This document shows positions 1-8,564 of a stretch of DNA of 35,963 nt, one piece after another (the stretch's first letter is position 1; every line of letters starts with the position of its first letter). Position numbers and translations under genes: made by a program. Origin of the DNA: Roseiflexaceae bacterium (GTDB lineage Bacteria > Chloroflexota > Chloroflexia > Chloroflexales > Roseiflexaceae); contig CANJHS010000029.1 of NCBI GenBank assembly GCA_947474225.1, positions 1 to 35,963 of the forward strand, given 5' to 3'. The notes beneath the pieces are model-generated. The model was not told where the DNA came from and did not search any database. It was given only the letters and a program-made list of their open reading frames with translations.

Positions 1-158
1 CTACACGTACGACCAAAGACGACGACACCGCTGCGTACTATCGGCACTCATTGAGAATCCGAAAGTGAAACGTCAGCGTTGTGTAACCCACGTCACCGCA
101 TAACAAAATCGTAGATGCTAGAGTAGATTAAGCTGTTCACACGTACCAGAGATACCAC
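1..158. other. Left-edge stretch without a recognisable gene
   Basis: No open frame with family resemblance reaches in from the left edge; frame 1 closes at a TGA at 52-54. The stretch probably holds the promoter of the first GNAT gene, but I could not assign a convincing -35/-10 pair. Confidence 0.4.
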
Positions 159-668
159 ATGCCGATACTTTCTCCCAAACACGCAATTCCTAATCTCACT
201 CTGTCTGCGATGGACGAATCGAGTGCGGCTCGTATCCAAACGTGGCGCTATAGTGGCACCATGGCACGGTATACCTTCAGCGATGACCCGTTCGAACGCC
301 AGTGGCTATGTCATCCAGACCATTGCTACTTTCAGATTCGTGATGTCATGCAGCAGCTCATCGGCTTTGCCGTCATAGGCACACACGCGCAACCTATCGG
401 TGCGCCATTTACCGAAGATGCCGACGACATCATGGCGGGTATCCGTCCCGATCTCGTCAACACGCGCCGCGGATACGCTGTCTGTGCATCGGTCACGTCC
501 TATGCCCGCCGCACCTCCCGACGGCGCATCCTGCGCGTGAGCGTGCCGCATGATCATCAGTCCGGGCTGGCAGTCTGGCAGCGCGCGGGGTTCTTCCCAG
601 AATATACCTACTTGTCCGCCGACAATACCCCATTTGTCGTTTTGCTGGCACAGGCCGACCATACATAA
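159..668 (+). CDS. GNAT-family N-acetyltransferase
   Basis: A 169-residue protein with the two C-terminal landmarks of the GNAT fold. A beta-strand segment ending DIMAGIRPDLVNTRRGYAV (about residues 89-107) corresponds to motif A, the acetyl-CoA pyrophosphate loop, although the usual Q/RxxGxG/A is degenerate (NTRRGYA). The signature GLAVWQRAGF (about 137-146) is motif B, normally seen as ALRVWEKAGF. It should transfer an acetyl group from acetyl-CoA to a small amine or protein N-terminus in the cytoplasm; the substrate cannot be read from sequence. The ATG at 159 is preceded only by a weak purine stretch. It lies 29 bases upstream of ridA on the same strand and may share its transcript. The loose pyrophosphate loop makes reduced or altered activity possible. 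Confidence 0.72.
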   Translation: MPILSPKHAIPNLTLSAMDESSAARIQTWRYSGTMARYTFSDDPFERQWLCHPDHCYFQIRDVMQQLIGFAVIGTHAQPIGAPFTEDADDIMAGIRPDLVNTRRGYAVCASVTSYARRTSRRRILRVSVPHDHQSGLAVWQRAGFFPEYTYLSADNTPFVVLLAQADHT

Positions 669-697
669 CCCTTACCGAATCACCAAAGAGGTACCCC

Positions 698-1078
698 ATG
701 CCGAAACAAGCAATCACTGTCAAAAACGGTCCACAGCCTGGCGGCGCTTACTCCCCCATTCTGCGCGTCGGGGATTTTCTGTATGTGTCAGGCCAGGTCG
801 CAGTCGACCCGAGCACGGACGAAATTGTCGGCACCACCATCGAAGAACAAACCAAACGCACCCTCGAAAACATCAAACTATTGCTCGCGGCAGCAGGTGC
901 CGGTATGAACGATGTCATCAAAGCAACGGTACATCTCGCCGACATGGCAGACTTTGACGGGTACAACAGCGTCTATTCTGGCTTCTTTAATGATCCCAAG
1001 CCAGTCCGTACAACCGTAGGCAGCCATCTGGGCGGTTTGTTAATCGAGATAGACGTTATTGCCTATCTGGGAGGATAA
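698..1078 (+). CDS. ridA: RidA/YjgF-family enamine/imine deaminase
   Basis: A 126-residue protein, the normal length for the RidA (YjgF/YER057c/UK114) family. The family arginine that binds the substrate carboxylate is R104 in KPVRTTVGS, and the conserved acidic residue is E117 in LLIEIDV. The N-terminal GPQPGGAYSP and YVSGQVAVDP blocks are also standard. RidA hydrolyses reactive enamine/imine intermediates released by PLP enzymes such as threonine dehydratase, giving the 2-oxo acid and ammonia. An AAAGAGG Shine-Dalgarno precedes the ATG. The amidohydrolase gene starts 4 nt after its stop, so the two are almost certainly co-transcribed and translationally coupled. RidA paralogues often sit in catabolic operons, so a dedicated role with the amidohydrolase is possible. 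Confidence 0.93.
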   Translation: MPKQAITVKNGPQPGGAYSPILRVGDFLYVSGQVAVDPSTDEIVGTTIEEQTKRTLENIKLLLAAAGAGMNDVIKATVHLADMADFDGYNSVYSGFFNDPKPVRTTVGSHLGGLLIEIDVIAYLGG

Positions 1079-1082
1079 TCCG

Positions 1083-2306
1083 ATGCGCTACGACACCATT
1101 ATCACGGGCGGGACCGTCATCGACCCTGCCAATGGCCGCCATGGGATCTTCGATGTGGCCCTGACACGCGACCGCATCGCCGCAGTCGCAGTCGACCTAT
1201 CAGATGCCGCTGCCCATCAGCACATCGACGCCCGTGGTCTGTTGGTACTCCCAGGATTGGTCGACCTGCACACCCATGTCTATCATGGCGTCACCTACTG
1301 GGGGATTGAACCAGACGCTATCGCCGCACGCAGTGGCGTGACCACCTGGGTCGATGTTGGTTCAGCCGGCGCCTACAACTTCGCTGGTCTGCGCGAGTAC
1401 GTGATGCGCCGCACCGATAGTCGCGTCGTCACCTTCCTCAATATTTCTGCCGTCGGTCTGACCGCACCATTCGGTGAACATTACAATCTGGACAACTGCG
1501 ACGTCGACATCTGTTGCGCCGTCGTCGCCCAGCATCGTGACATCATCGTGGGCATCAAAGCCCGCATCGAAGACAAAACCGTCGGCACCAATGGCCTCGA
1601 ACCGTTGCGCCGTGCGCGTATCGTTGCCGACCGCACCGGGCTGCCGCTGATGGTCCACATCGGCTCAGGTCCACCCGAGCTCGATGATGTACTGACCTAT
1701 CTCAACGCCGGCGATATTTTGACCCACTGCTATACCGGCGGCACCATGCGCATCACTGCCGGCGATGGCACACCGCACCCCAGCATCATTGCCGCCGCCA
1801 AAAGGGGCGTCATCCTCGACGTCGGCCATGGCGCCGGATCGTTCGACTTTGCCGTCGCCGAAGGCATGTTGGCTGCGGGCGTGCTCCCCGATGCCATTTC
1901 GACTGACATGCATCAACTCAGCGTCCACGGCCCGATGTTTGACATGCCCACCTGTATGAGCAAATTCATGGCTATCGGCGTTTCGATTGACGATGTTGTG
2001 GCAGCAGCCACCCACCGACCCGCCCAGATTTTGCATCTGCGTGACGTCGGCACACTGTCGGTAGGAGCCTCTGCAGACGTGGCACTGATGCGCATGCTCA
2101 GCGGCACGTTCCACTTCTATGACATCGCCATGGCCAGCCGTACCGGCAGCAGTCTGCTACGCTGCGAACGCACCATCCTCAATGGTCGCACCATGCAGCG
2201 GCGGCCCGATCCCGAACCCGCTCCGTGGATTCACCTTCGCCCCTACCAGCAACACATCATCGACCAAGGCCATACCCCCGACCAGATGGCACAAGGGTGT
2301 TGTTGA
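1083..2306 (+). CDS. Amidohydrolase/deacetylase-family metallohydrolase (EF_0837-like)
   Basis: A 407-residue amidohydrolase-superfamily enzyme. Visible metal ligands are H63 and H65 (DLHTH), K159 as the carboxylated lysine (VGIKAR), H192 (VHIG), H215 (LTHCYTG) and D275 (STDMH). The stretch WGIEPDAI..GVTTWVDVGSAGAYNF..FLNISAVGL matches the subgroup annotated as amidohydrolase/deacetylase, related to dihydroorotase and D-aminoacylase; the true substrate is usually unknown. I start it at the ATG at 1083 because GGGAGGA lies 6 nt upstream. A TTG 24 nt earlier also opens the frame but has no ribosome site. It follows ridA by 4 nt. All key residues are present, so it should be active. Confidence 0.86.
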   Translation: MRYDTIITGGTVIDPANGRHGIFDVALTRDRIAAVAVDLSDAAAHQHIDARGLLVLPGLVDLHTHVYHGVTYWGIEPDAIAARSGVTTWVDVGSAGAYNFAGLREYVMRRTDSRVVTFLNISAVGLTAPFGEHYNLDNCDVDICCAVVAQHRDIIVGIKARIEDKTVGTNGLEPLRRARIVADRTGLPLMVHIGSGPPELDDVLTYLNAGDILTHCYTGGTMRITAGDGTPHPSIIAAAKRGVILDVGHGAGSFDFAVAEGMLAAGVLPDAISTDMHQLSVHGPMFDMPTCMSKFMAIGVSIDDVVAAATHRPAQILHLRDVGTLSVGASADVALMRMLSGTFHFYDIAMASRTGSSLLRCERTILNGRTMQRRPDPEPAPWIHLRPYQQHIIDQGHTPDQMAQGCC

Positions 2307-2507
2307 TTGCTTCAGTATGAGAAAAGAAACTGACCAAGACCGACCTGCGTGCTAGAGGTTCCCTGCACCGGCCCATCGGCACGTCTATCAGTAAAACCAT
2401 CCGGCGCGATTGCATGACAACCAAGCCGACATGCTCCCCGGTACCGCAGGCACGTGACAAAATCCGGCGGCCAGCTTTTTGCCGTGTAGCTGATTGAGAG
2501 AAAGCGC

Positions 2508-3122
2508 ATGCGTTCCCAATGGATTACAAAGGCACGATTTGACGGCACACTGGTGACGCTCGAAGCACTCGACCCGGGCCTCCATCGTGACGGCCTGATC
2601 CAAGCCGGCGCAGATGCATCGATCTGGACATTCTTGCGATTCCCGCCCGGGGACACCTCCACCGGCATGGACCAACACATCGGTGAACTCATCAGACGCC
2701 GCGATGCGGGGGACGAAGTCCCCTTTGTCATCCGTCGCACGAGTGATGCCGTTATCGTCGGTATCACACGCTTCATTGAGCTCCATCCCGAACACCGTGG
2801 TCTCGAATTCGGTACATGGTTGCACCCCTCTGCACAGGGGCAGGGAGTCAATCCCGAGGTGAAGCTACTGATGCTCAGTCATGCCTTTGATGACCTCGAT
2901 TGCCTCCGTGTCCAGATCAAGACCGATGCAACTAATGCAGCAGCACGCCGCTCGCTCGAAGTGTTGGGTGCAGTCTACGAGGGTACATTGCGCAATCACT
3001 TGATGACCCCTGCGGGTCGCGTGCGCGATTCGGCATTTTATTCTATTATTCCTACAGAATGGCCGGCAATCAAAGCAACCCTCTTGGCACGGATTGCACG
3101 CAAGCAAGGAGCACCATCATGA
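2508..3122 (+). CDS. GNAT-family N-acetyltransferase, RimJ/RimL type
   Basis: A 204-residue protein with the layout of the RimJ/RimL branch: an N-terminal LVTLEALDP strand, the central VIVGITRFIELHPEHRGLEFGTWLHPSAQGQGVN acetyl-CoA region with QGQGVN as pyrophosphate loop (about 111-116), then NAAARRSLEVLGAVYEGTLRNH (motif B). Members acetylate protein N-termini, aminoacyl nucleotides or small amines. The start ATG at 2508 follows a GAGAGAAAG stretch. The stop TGA overlaps the ATG of the downstream YqhA-like gene by 4 nt (ATGA), so the two are translationally coupled. The 201-nt gap before it shows no clear element. Confidence 0.85.
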   Translation: MRSQWITKARFDGTLVTLEALDPGLHRDGLIQAGADASIWTFLRFPPGDTSTGMDQHIGELIRRRDAGDEVPFVIRRTSDAVIVGITRFIELHPEHRGLEFGTWLHPSAQGQGVNPEVKLLMLSHAFDDLDCLRVQIKTDATNAAARRSLEVLGAVYEGTLRNHLMTPAGRVRDSAFYSIIPTEWPAIKATLLARIARKQGAPS

Positions 3123-3616
3123 GAGCGATATTTTCTATCTTGTTAGCCAAAAGCCGTTTTCTGGTGCTTATCGCAGTTATCGGTTCGATGCTCGGGATGA
3201 TTGCACTGTTTGGGTACGGGCTCTATGACCTTGTCCATGTCCTCCTCGAATCATTCAAACATCTCGGCGACGCGAAGGTCGGCAAAGAACTCACCTTCGC
3301 AGTCATCGAAGTCATCGATATCTTCTTGTTGGGCACAGTCTGCTACATTACCGCACTCGGGTTATACGAGCTCTTTATCGACGACAGCCTCGATTTGCCG
3401 CATTGGTTGCAGATTCACACCCTCGATGATCTCAAAAACAAGCTGACCAGCGTCATCATCGTCGTCATGGGCGTTATTTTTCTGAGCCAGGTCATCAGCT
3501 GGGATGGCGAACGCAACTTGATGGTGCTCGGATTCCCCATCGCAGCGGTCATCGCAGCGTTGACGTGGTTCCTGCGCTTCAGCACCAAACATTCTGCCGA
3601 AAAAGCCCAGAAATAA
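3119..3616 (+). CDS. YqhA-family (UPF0114) inner-membrane protein
   Basis: A 165-residue membrane protein. It opens with KSRFLVLIAVIGSMLGMIALFGYGLYDLVHV (first membrane span), then EVIDIFLLGTVCYITALGLYELFID (second), LPHWLQIHTLDDLKNKL, a third span VIIVVMGVIFLSQVISW and a fourth FPIAAVIAALTWFLRF. This order and the LGLYELFID/DLDDLK-like motifs match the YqhA/UPF0114 family, whose biochemical function is unknown. The start at 3119 is fixed by the ATGA overlap with the preceding acetyltransferase; an in-frame upstream start at 3059 would overlap that gene much more and lacks a ribosome site. Confidence 0.85.
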   Translation: MRAIFSILLAKSRFLVLIAVIGSMLGMIALFGYGLYDLVHVLLESFKHLGDAKVGKELTFAVIEVIDIFLLGTVCYITALGLYELFIDDSLDLPHWLQIHTLDDLKNKLTSVIIVVMGVIFLSQVISWDGERNLMVLGFPIAAVIAALTWFLRFSTKHSAEKAQK

Positions 3617-3689
3617 CCAGTCTGCGTACCTTTTTGCATGTCACCGACGGTTCTCTTCTCGAGGAGTATTGTTCGTGTGAGAGGTACGT

Positions 3690-4022
3690 ATGCATCAACG
3701 TGGCTGTTGGCGGGTCAGTTTGGACTTCGCCCGTGACTTCCCCATGCAAAAACCAGACAATGTCTACATCCGGATGGTCAAAGAATGCTGGCGGCTGACG
3801 CCACAAAGCGTTCCAGGGATTACCTGCTCGCCACTCCACGTGCGCACCACCGGCGTCTGCGGCTGGATTTATGCAGACCATGTCAGCGCGGCAGCAGATG
3901 CCGCTGATCAATTCCGCCGCAAGAGTACCGACATCGTGCGGCGTATCCGCGGCACGCCAGCAGCAGTGATCTGGGAATACGCGCGCTTTAGTGCCGAATC
4001 ATCCGAAGCCCACCAGCCCTGA
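3690..4022 (+). CDS. Hypothetical protein, 110 residues
   Basis: I do not recognise this family. The ORF starts at an ATG preceded by GAGAGG at good spacing and encodes a soluble, Arg/Ala-rich protein with no membrane span or signal peptide. Visible blocks are DNVYIRMVKECWRLTPQSVPG, LHVRTTGVCGWIY and an amphipathic stretch AAADAADQFRRKSTDIVRRIRG. It lies in a same-strand series between the YqhA-like gene and the MBL hydrolase. The antisense frame is also open here, so coding status is less certain than for its neighbours. Confidence 0.5.
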   Translation: MHQRGCWRVSLDFARDFPMQKPDNVYIRMVKECWRLTPQSVPGITCSPLHVRTTGVCGWIYADHVSAAADAADQFRRKSTDIVRRIRGTPAAVIWEYARFSAESSEAHQP

Positions 4023-4113
4023 TCTATCCCGATCGGCGCATTCCGGTCGAATGCGGTATCATCGCATGAGATGTCCGGCAGAGAAACGCGACACCGTGGA
4101 CCGGAGGAACGGG

Positions 4114-4824
4114 ATGTATTTTCAACAGCTTACCCCACACCTGTCGATGCTCTCACTCGGTATGGTGCATTGCTACCTGTTCGAAGGCGCGCATGGACCC
4201 ATCCTTATTGATTGCGGTAATCCCGGCGATGGCACCAAAATTCTGGCTGCGTTAGCGCACCGTAATCACCGCCCTGCCGACCTGCGTATCGTGGCAACAC
4301 ATCTGCACATCGACCACATAGGTGCACTGAGTGAACTCCAAGCCGCAGGTGCACCGGCTGCAGTACTGAGCCCGCTGGACGCCGAAGCTGTCGCACAGGG
4401 TATCTGGATGCGTCCGATGCACTTTGCTGGCCCTTTTGGCTGGTTCGAAGATAGCATCAATCGGCGCATGGCTACATCACAGCGCGGTCCCATGGTGCAG
4501 ACACTGCCTGCAGGGGTCGACGGTGCTGTGCTCTTTGACGAACTGACAGTCATTGCGACCCCGGGTCACTCGATGGGTCAGATTTCGCTCTATAGCCCCG
4601 TCGACGGCGGGATTCTCGTGTGCGGGGACGCGGCTGTCCACTTCACCGCCCAGCCCAATATCTCGTTCTTGTATGAGGACAAAGGCGCGGCAATAACGAG
4701 CTTCCGGCGGCTCGCTGCATTGAACGTTGCCCATGCGGTTTTTGGTCATGGCAAGCCGCTGATCGGTTCTGCAGATGGCGCATTTAAACTCCGCGCATCA
4801 CGTCTGAAAAAGTCTAACAACTGA
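4114..4824 (+). CDS. MBL-fold metallo-hydrolase
   Basis: A 236-residue metallo-beta-lactamase-fold hydrolase. The dinuclear metal site is complete: H63-L-H65-I-D67-H68 (ATHLHIDHIG), H152 (ATPGHSMGQ), D172 (LVCGDAAV) and H212 (VFGHGKPL). Substrates in this superfamily range from glutathione thioesters to lactones and cyclic nucleotides and cannot be told here. The ATG at 4114 is chosen because GGAGG sits 6 nt upstream; the frame stays open to 3991, but that extension (Arg/Ser-rich) has no family resemblance. The stop codon TGA at 4822-4824 falls inside the first copy of an AACTGAT heptamer array, so the last residues (SNN) were partly shaped by the repeat. Confidence 0.86.
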   Translation: MYFQQLTPHLSMLSLGMVHCYLFEGAHGPILIDCGNPGDGTKILAALAHRNHRPADLRIVATHLHIDHIGALSELQAAGAPAAVLSPLDAEAVAQGIWMRPMHFAGPFGWFEDSINRRMATSQRGPMVQTLPAGVDGAVLFDELTVIATPGHSMGQISLYSPVDGGILVCGDAAVHFTAQPNISFLYEDKGAAITSFRRLAALNVAHAVFGHGKPLIGSADGAFKLRASRLKKSNN

Positions 4825-4850
4825 TAACTGATAACTGATAACTGATAACT
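4819..4850 (+). repeat. AACTGAT heptamer array, 4.6 copies
   Basis: Four perfect AACTGAT units plus AACT run from 4819 to 4850. The first copy supplies the stop codon of the MBL hydrolase and the last ends 17 nt before the start of the P1 peptidase. The same heptamer recurs at 22847-22867 (reverse orientation) and 30296-30363. It resembles the short tandemly repeated repetitive elements known from cyanobacterial genomes. Confidence 0.95.
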
Positions 4851-4867
4851 TCCAGAAGGGATTTCTC

Positions 4868-5992
4868 ATGCCACGACTCCGCGAACTCGGAATGGCCATC
4901 GGAACAACCCCCACCGGTCCATGCAACGCCATTACCGATGTACCCGGGCTAACCGTCGGGTACGCGACCGTCATCCGTGACACGCCACACGTCGCCCGTA
5001 CCGGCGTGACGATGATATTCCCGCGCGGCCCACAGAGTTGGCATGAGCCGGTCTATGCGGGCTACCATTCATACAACGGCTGCGGCGAGATGACCGGCAT
5101 TGCCTGGCTGAAGGAATCCGGATTGCTCTACAACCCCCTTGCCATTACCGGCACCCCGTGGGTCGGGGCGGTATGGGATGCAGTCTGCCAACATTCGATG
5201 CGCAACGGCTACAACGACAGCTTTTTGTTGCCCGTCGTCACCGAAACATACGACGGTTGGCTGAGCCACCGACTCGACGGCTTGGTAGGAGTCCCCGAGG
5301 TCGAGGCGGCAATCAGCAACGCAACATCAGGCCCCATCGCCGAGGGCTGTGTCGGCGGCGGCACGGGCATGATATGTCACGAATTCAAGGGTGGCACGGG
5401 GACTTCATCACGCCAGGTACTCATCGCGGGGAATGTCTATACCGTCGGTGTGCTGGTGCAGGCAAATTATGGCGCCCGCGAAGACTTTCGTGCTGACGGC
5501 GTCCCTGTAGGCCGTAGCATTGGCACCGACCGCATCCCCAGTGGCTGGGCAGAACCCGGGCACAGCCCAGGTGACGGCTCGATTATCGTCATCATCGCAA
5601 CGGATGCGCCACTCTCGTCGAGCGGGTGCGACCGATTAGCACAGCGTGCCACGGTCGGATTGGCGCGCATGGGCGGGTATGGGCACAACGGGAGCGGGGA
5701 TTTGTTCCTCGCCTTCAGCACAGGCAATCACGTGGTAGACAACGTCAATCAGCTCGAGCACCTCACCCAGGTTGCTCCTGGTGCGATGAATGCGTTGTTC
5801 CACGCGGTCGCAGACGCCGTCGAAGAATCAATCCTGAATGCGCTGTGTGCTGCGACCACCACCAGAGGAGTCAACGGTCGTACCGCCCATGCACTCCCCA
5901 CCGCCGAATTGATTGCGTTGGTGCGTGCTGGTGGGACAATGCAGACACCCGCGGATGTCAAGCCTCTCACTCCGCCCGATCGCCTCCCCTAG
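4868..5992 (+). CDS. P1-family (DmpA/BapA-like) self-processing aminopeptidase
   Basis: A 374-residue member of peptidase family P1, an Ntn-type hydrolase that cuts itself into alpha and beta chains. The hallmark is PGDGSIIVIIATDAPL: cleavage is expected between G237 and S238, freeing S238 as the N-terminal nucleophile. Other family blocks are NAITDVPGLTVGYATV (20-35), the Asn-containing GNVYTVGVLVQANYGA (188-203) and MGGYGHNGSGDLFLAFSTGN. DmpA and BapA remove N-terminal D-amino or beta-amino acids from short peptides; specificity here is unknown. AGAAGGG precedes the ATG. The EamA transporter gene follows after 35 nt, so a peptide or amino acid salvage unit is plausible. Confidence 0.9.
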   Translation: MPRLRELGMAIGTTPTGPCNAITDVPGLTVGYATVIRDTPHVARTGVTMIFPRGPQSWHEPVYAGYHSYNGCGEMTGIAWLKESGLLYNPLAITGTPWVGAVWDAVCQHSMRNGYNDSFLLPVVTETYDGWLSHRLDGLVGVPEVEAAISNATSGPIAEGCVGGGTGMICHEFKGGTGTSSRQVLIAGNVYTVGVLVQANYGAREDFRADGVPVGRSIGTDRIPSGWAEPGHSPGDGSIIVIIATDAPLSSSGCDRLAQRATVGLARMGGYGHNGSGDLFLAFSTGNHVVDNVNQLEHLTQVAPGAMNALFHAVADAVEESILNALCAATTTRGVNGRTAHALPTAELIALVRAGGTMQTPADVKPLTPPDRLP

Positions 5993-6027
5993 CAGGCGGT
6001 ATTCCTGCATCAATCAAAGGAATCACC

Positions 6028-6858
6028 ATGCCGCTCAGTGTTATTGCCCTCATTGCGTTGTCGGGATGTATACACGTCGGCTGGAATTTGCTCCTCAAAG
6101 GCGCAACAGCGCGGAATGTCAGCACGTGGTTGGCAGTCTGTTTGCCGGGACTCGTTTCGCTGCCATTTGTCTGGCAAGAGAGCACCCAACACCTCTGGCT
6201 GATTGCGGGTGGGAGTGCCATCTTTCAGGCAGCTTATTATTTGCTGCTTGCCTACGGGTACGAACACTACGATCTGGGCGTGCTCTATCCTATCGCTCGT
6301 GGTGTGGCGCCCTTATTGTCTACCATCTGGGCAATGGTGTTGCTCGCCGAACGTCCGAACGTCTACGGGATCGGGGCGGTACTGCTGATCACATCCGGTA
6401 CGATCTGGATTGGCTTGCGTAACCGCAAGCCCGGAGAACGTGCAACCGTACCGTGGTTACCGTTGTTGGTTGCACTGGTCATCTCTGGCTATACGATTGT
6501 CGATGCATACGGCACCAGAGTAAGCAGCCCGGTTGTCTATTATTCGGTGTGCATGACCTGCACCGGCGTGGCAATGTTCCCCTATATATGGTGGCAAACC
6601 CCACAATTGCGCAAGTCCATTGTCGCTGAGGCACCACGAGCAGTCCTGATTGGCATCGGTTCGTACGCGTCATACCTGATTGTGCTGAGTTGTTACGCAA
6701 TTGCCCCGGTGAGTTATGTCGCAGCTGCGCGTGAGATGAGCATCATCATTGCCGGTGTCGTCGGCTGGCTCTGGCTCAAAGAGTCGTTTGGCGCAACGCG
6801 CCTCATCGGCGCCAGCGCGGTCGCAGCAGGGGTGATTTTGTTGGTATTATTTGGGTAA
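6028..6858 (+). CDS. EamA/DMT-superfamily transporter
   Basis: A 276-residue integral membrane protein with about ten hydrophobic spans arranged as two EamA repeats, the drug/metabolite transporter architecture. Typical blocks are LSGCIHVGWNLLLKGA (span 1), LLLAYGYEHYDLGVLYPIARGVAPLLSTIWAMVLLAERP (end of repeat 1) and IAPVSYVAAAREMSIIIAGVVGWLWLKESFGATRLIGASAVAAGVILL (end of repeat 2). It probably exports or imports a small metabolite. The frame is open further upstream, but the ATG at 6028 is preceded by AAAGGA and opens directly into a membrane span. trpD begins 24 nt downstream, so the two may be co-transcribed. Confidence 0.87.
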   Translation: MPLSVIALIALSGCIHVGWNLLLKGATARNVSTWLAVCLPGLVSLPFVWQESTQHLWLIAGGSAIFQAAYYLLLAYGYEHYDLGVLYPIARGVAPLLSTIWAMVLLAERPNVYGIGAVLLITSGTIWIGLRNRKPGERATVPWLPLLVALVISGYTIVDAYGTRVSSPVVYYSVCMTCTGVAMFPYIWWQTPQLRKSIVAEAPRAVLIGIGSYASYLIVLSCYAIAPVSYVAAAREMSIIIAGVVGWLWLKESFGATRLIGASAVAAGVILLVLFG

Positions 6859-6882
6859 TGTGATTGTCGGAGCGGGAGTACT

Positions 6883-7887
6883 ATGACCATACGAGAAAGC
6901 ATCATTCGCCTCTCGGGCCGCAATGATTTGACCGAGGTCGACGCAGCACAGGCAATGACCGAAATAATGACGGGTGTCGCGACTCCCGCACAAATTGCGG
7001 CATTTGTCACTGCTTTGCACCTCAAAGGCGAAACAGCCGCTGAAATTGCCGGTATGGCTCGCATCATGCGCGATCACGCACTCGAAGTGGCTATCCAACC
7101 CGGCGCAGTAGACACCTGTGGTACGGGCGGTGACGGCGGTGGGACCTTCAATATCTCGACCATTGCGGCATTTGTGGCAGCTGGTGCGGGCATCCGGATT
7201 GCCAAACACGGCAATCGAGCCATGTCGAGCCGCTGTGGATCAGCTGACGTTCTCGAGGCACTCGGGGTTAACCTCGAGCTCGAACCCAAGGAGGTCGCTA
7301 AACGGATCGACGGTGAGAATTTTGGGTTTATGTTCGCACCCCGCTTTCACCCGGCCATGCGCTTCGCCGGTCCTGTCCGCCGCGAGATAGGCATTCGGAC
7401 CGCCTTTAACCTGCTTGGGCCATTGACCAACCCTGCCCGCGTCACCCGGCAAGTCATCGGCACTGCCAACGACACGCTCGCCAACAAATTGGCTGCAGCG
7501 CTGTCACTCCTCAGGATGGATGCAGTGATGGTCTTTGCGGGGTATGGGAATGTCGACGAGCTTTCACTCGAGGGTGAAAACATCATGTACGAAGTCCATG
7601 GCAACCAGCCAATAGCCCGTCATATCATCGACGGTACCCAATATGACCTCGTACGCGCACCCAATAGCGCCCTTGCCGGTGGCGACACCACCGAAAACGT
7701 CGGCATCGCCCGCGCAATCCTCGCAGGGCACGGTACACGCGCCCAACACGATGTGGTCGTCTTCAACGCCGCGGCAGCAATACGCACTGCGGACATGGCC
7801 GTATCGTGGCAGACGGCAATCGAACGCGCCCGTGCATCGATAGCGACGGGCGCGGCGCAGGAGCGTTTGCGAATAGCAATCGCCTAA
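6883..7887 (+). CDS. trpD: Anthranilate phosphoribosyltransferase
   Basis: A 334-residue enzyme, full family length. It joins anthranilate to PRPP in the second step of tryptophan synthesis. The PRPP-binding glycine motif GTGGDGG is at residues 80-86, followed by NIST, then KHGNRAMSSRCGSADVLEALG (108-128) and FAPRFHPAMRFAGPVRREIGIRTAFNLLGPLTNPA. It stands apart from trpE/trpG (25908-27967), so the trp genes are split in this genome. It follows the EamA gene after 24 nt. Its TAA stop at 7885-7887 directly abuts the convergent stop codon of the HNH gene, with no intergenic base. Confidence 0.97.
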   Translation: MTIRESIIRLSGRNDLTEVDAAQAMTEIMTGVATPAQIAAFVTALHLKGETAAEIAGMARIMRDHALEVAIQPGAVDTCGTGGDGGGTFNISTIAAFVAAGAGIRIAKHGNRAMSSRCGSADVLEALGVNLELEPKEVAKRIDGENFGFMFAPRFHPAMRFAGPVRREIGIRTAFNLLGPLTNPARVTRQVIGTANDTLANKLAAALSLLRMDAVMVFAGYGNVDELSLEGENIMYEVHGNQPIARHIIDGTQYDLVRAPNSALAGGDTTENVGIARAILAGHGTRAQHDVVVFNAAAAIRTADMAVSWQTAIERARASIATGAAQERLRIAIA

Positions 7888-8391
7888 TCACACAAAACTA
7901 TACTTTCGCCATACTGCATCGCGTTCGAGCTCGTTGAGGAGCGCGAACGCGATATACGTGGGTTGACGGGGTACGGTCAACAGCGGCATATTGGCTTCTA
8001 CGGGCGTGCGGCCTCCTTTGCGGTGATTGCACGAACGGCAGGCCGCGACGACATTATGCCACTCGGTGATGCCACCGTGTGCCCGTGGGATAACGTGGTC
8101 TATCGTCAACTGGGCGCGTGTCGATTGCACCCCACAATATTGACATGTCTCTTTGTCACGCATGATGACACCGTGGCGGGTACACGGAAGTTTGAGGTTG
8201 CGGGGGATACGTATATAGCGGGTAAGGCGTATGACAAGGGGGATTGCGTAGCGCCGGGTAATGCCACACATGAACCGTTGTGCAGCCTCGACGACTTCGG
8301 CTTTTTCTTGGAGCAACAAAACAAGCGCACGGCGCGCTGGGACCAACTGCAGAGGTTCATAACTCGCATTTAGCACCAATACCCGTTGCAT
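7888..8391 (-). CDS. HNH endonuclease
   Basis: A 167-residue protein of the small HNH group that begins MQRVLVLNASYEPLQLV. The C-terminal half holds the nuclease and its structural zinc site: C83-xx-C86, D98-H99 (TIDHVIPRAHGG), N113 and C118-xx-C121, then NHRKGGRTP. It should nick or cut DNA in a metal-dependent way. This compact family is widespread, chromosomal and usually not linked to phage; its biological role is unclear. I start at 8391 rather than at an upstream in-frame ATG at 8496 because a perfect AGGAGG lies just ahead and the conserved family start is here. It converges with trpD. Confidence 0.9.
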   Translation of the reverse strand: MQRVLVLNASYEPLQLVPARRALVLLLQEKAEVVEAAQRFMCGITRRYAIPLVIRLTRYIRIPRNLKLPCTRHGVIMRDKETCQYCGVQSTRAQLTIDHVIPRAHGGITEWHNVVAACRSCNHRKGGRTPVEANMPLLTVPRQPTYIAFALLNELERDAVWRKYSFV

Positions 8392-8564
8392 GCAAGCCTC
8401 CTGGCACAGTCCGTTGCGGCGAGGATGAATCAGCAATCCATCACGCGTTCCCCGCTGCTGCGGTGTGGTCAGAAGCAAACAGCTGCCACACAACATCTAG
8501 TGGGTATATCGTGTCGGCATCACTACCGCTAGCATACAGGAGTGTTTTGCGGGTGTCAATGATT

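Noticed and set aside
2312-2851. Minus-strand ORFs across 2257-2851
   Set aside because: They lie mostly opposite the RimJ/RimL-like gene, with no motifs, and the plus-strand protein is clearly a GNAT.
5626-6027. N-terminal extension of the EamA transporter
   Set aside because: It overlaps the P1 peptidase in another frame, is Arg-rich, and a good ribosome site and membrane span begin at 6028.
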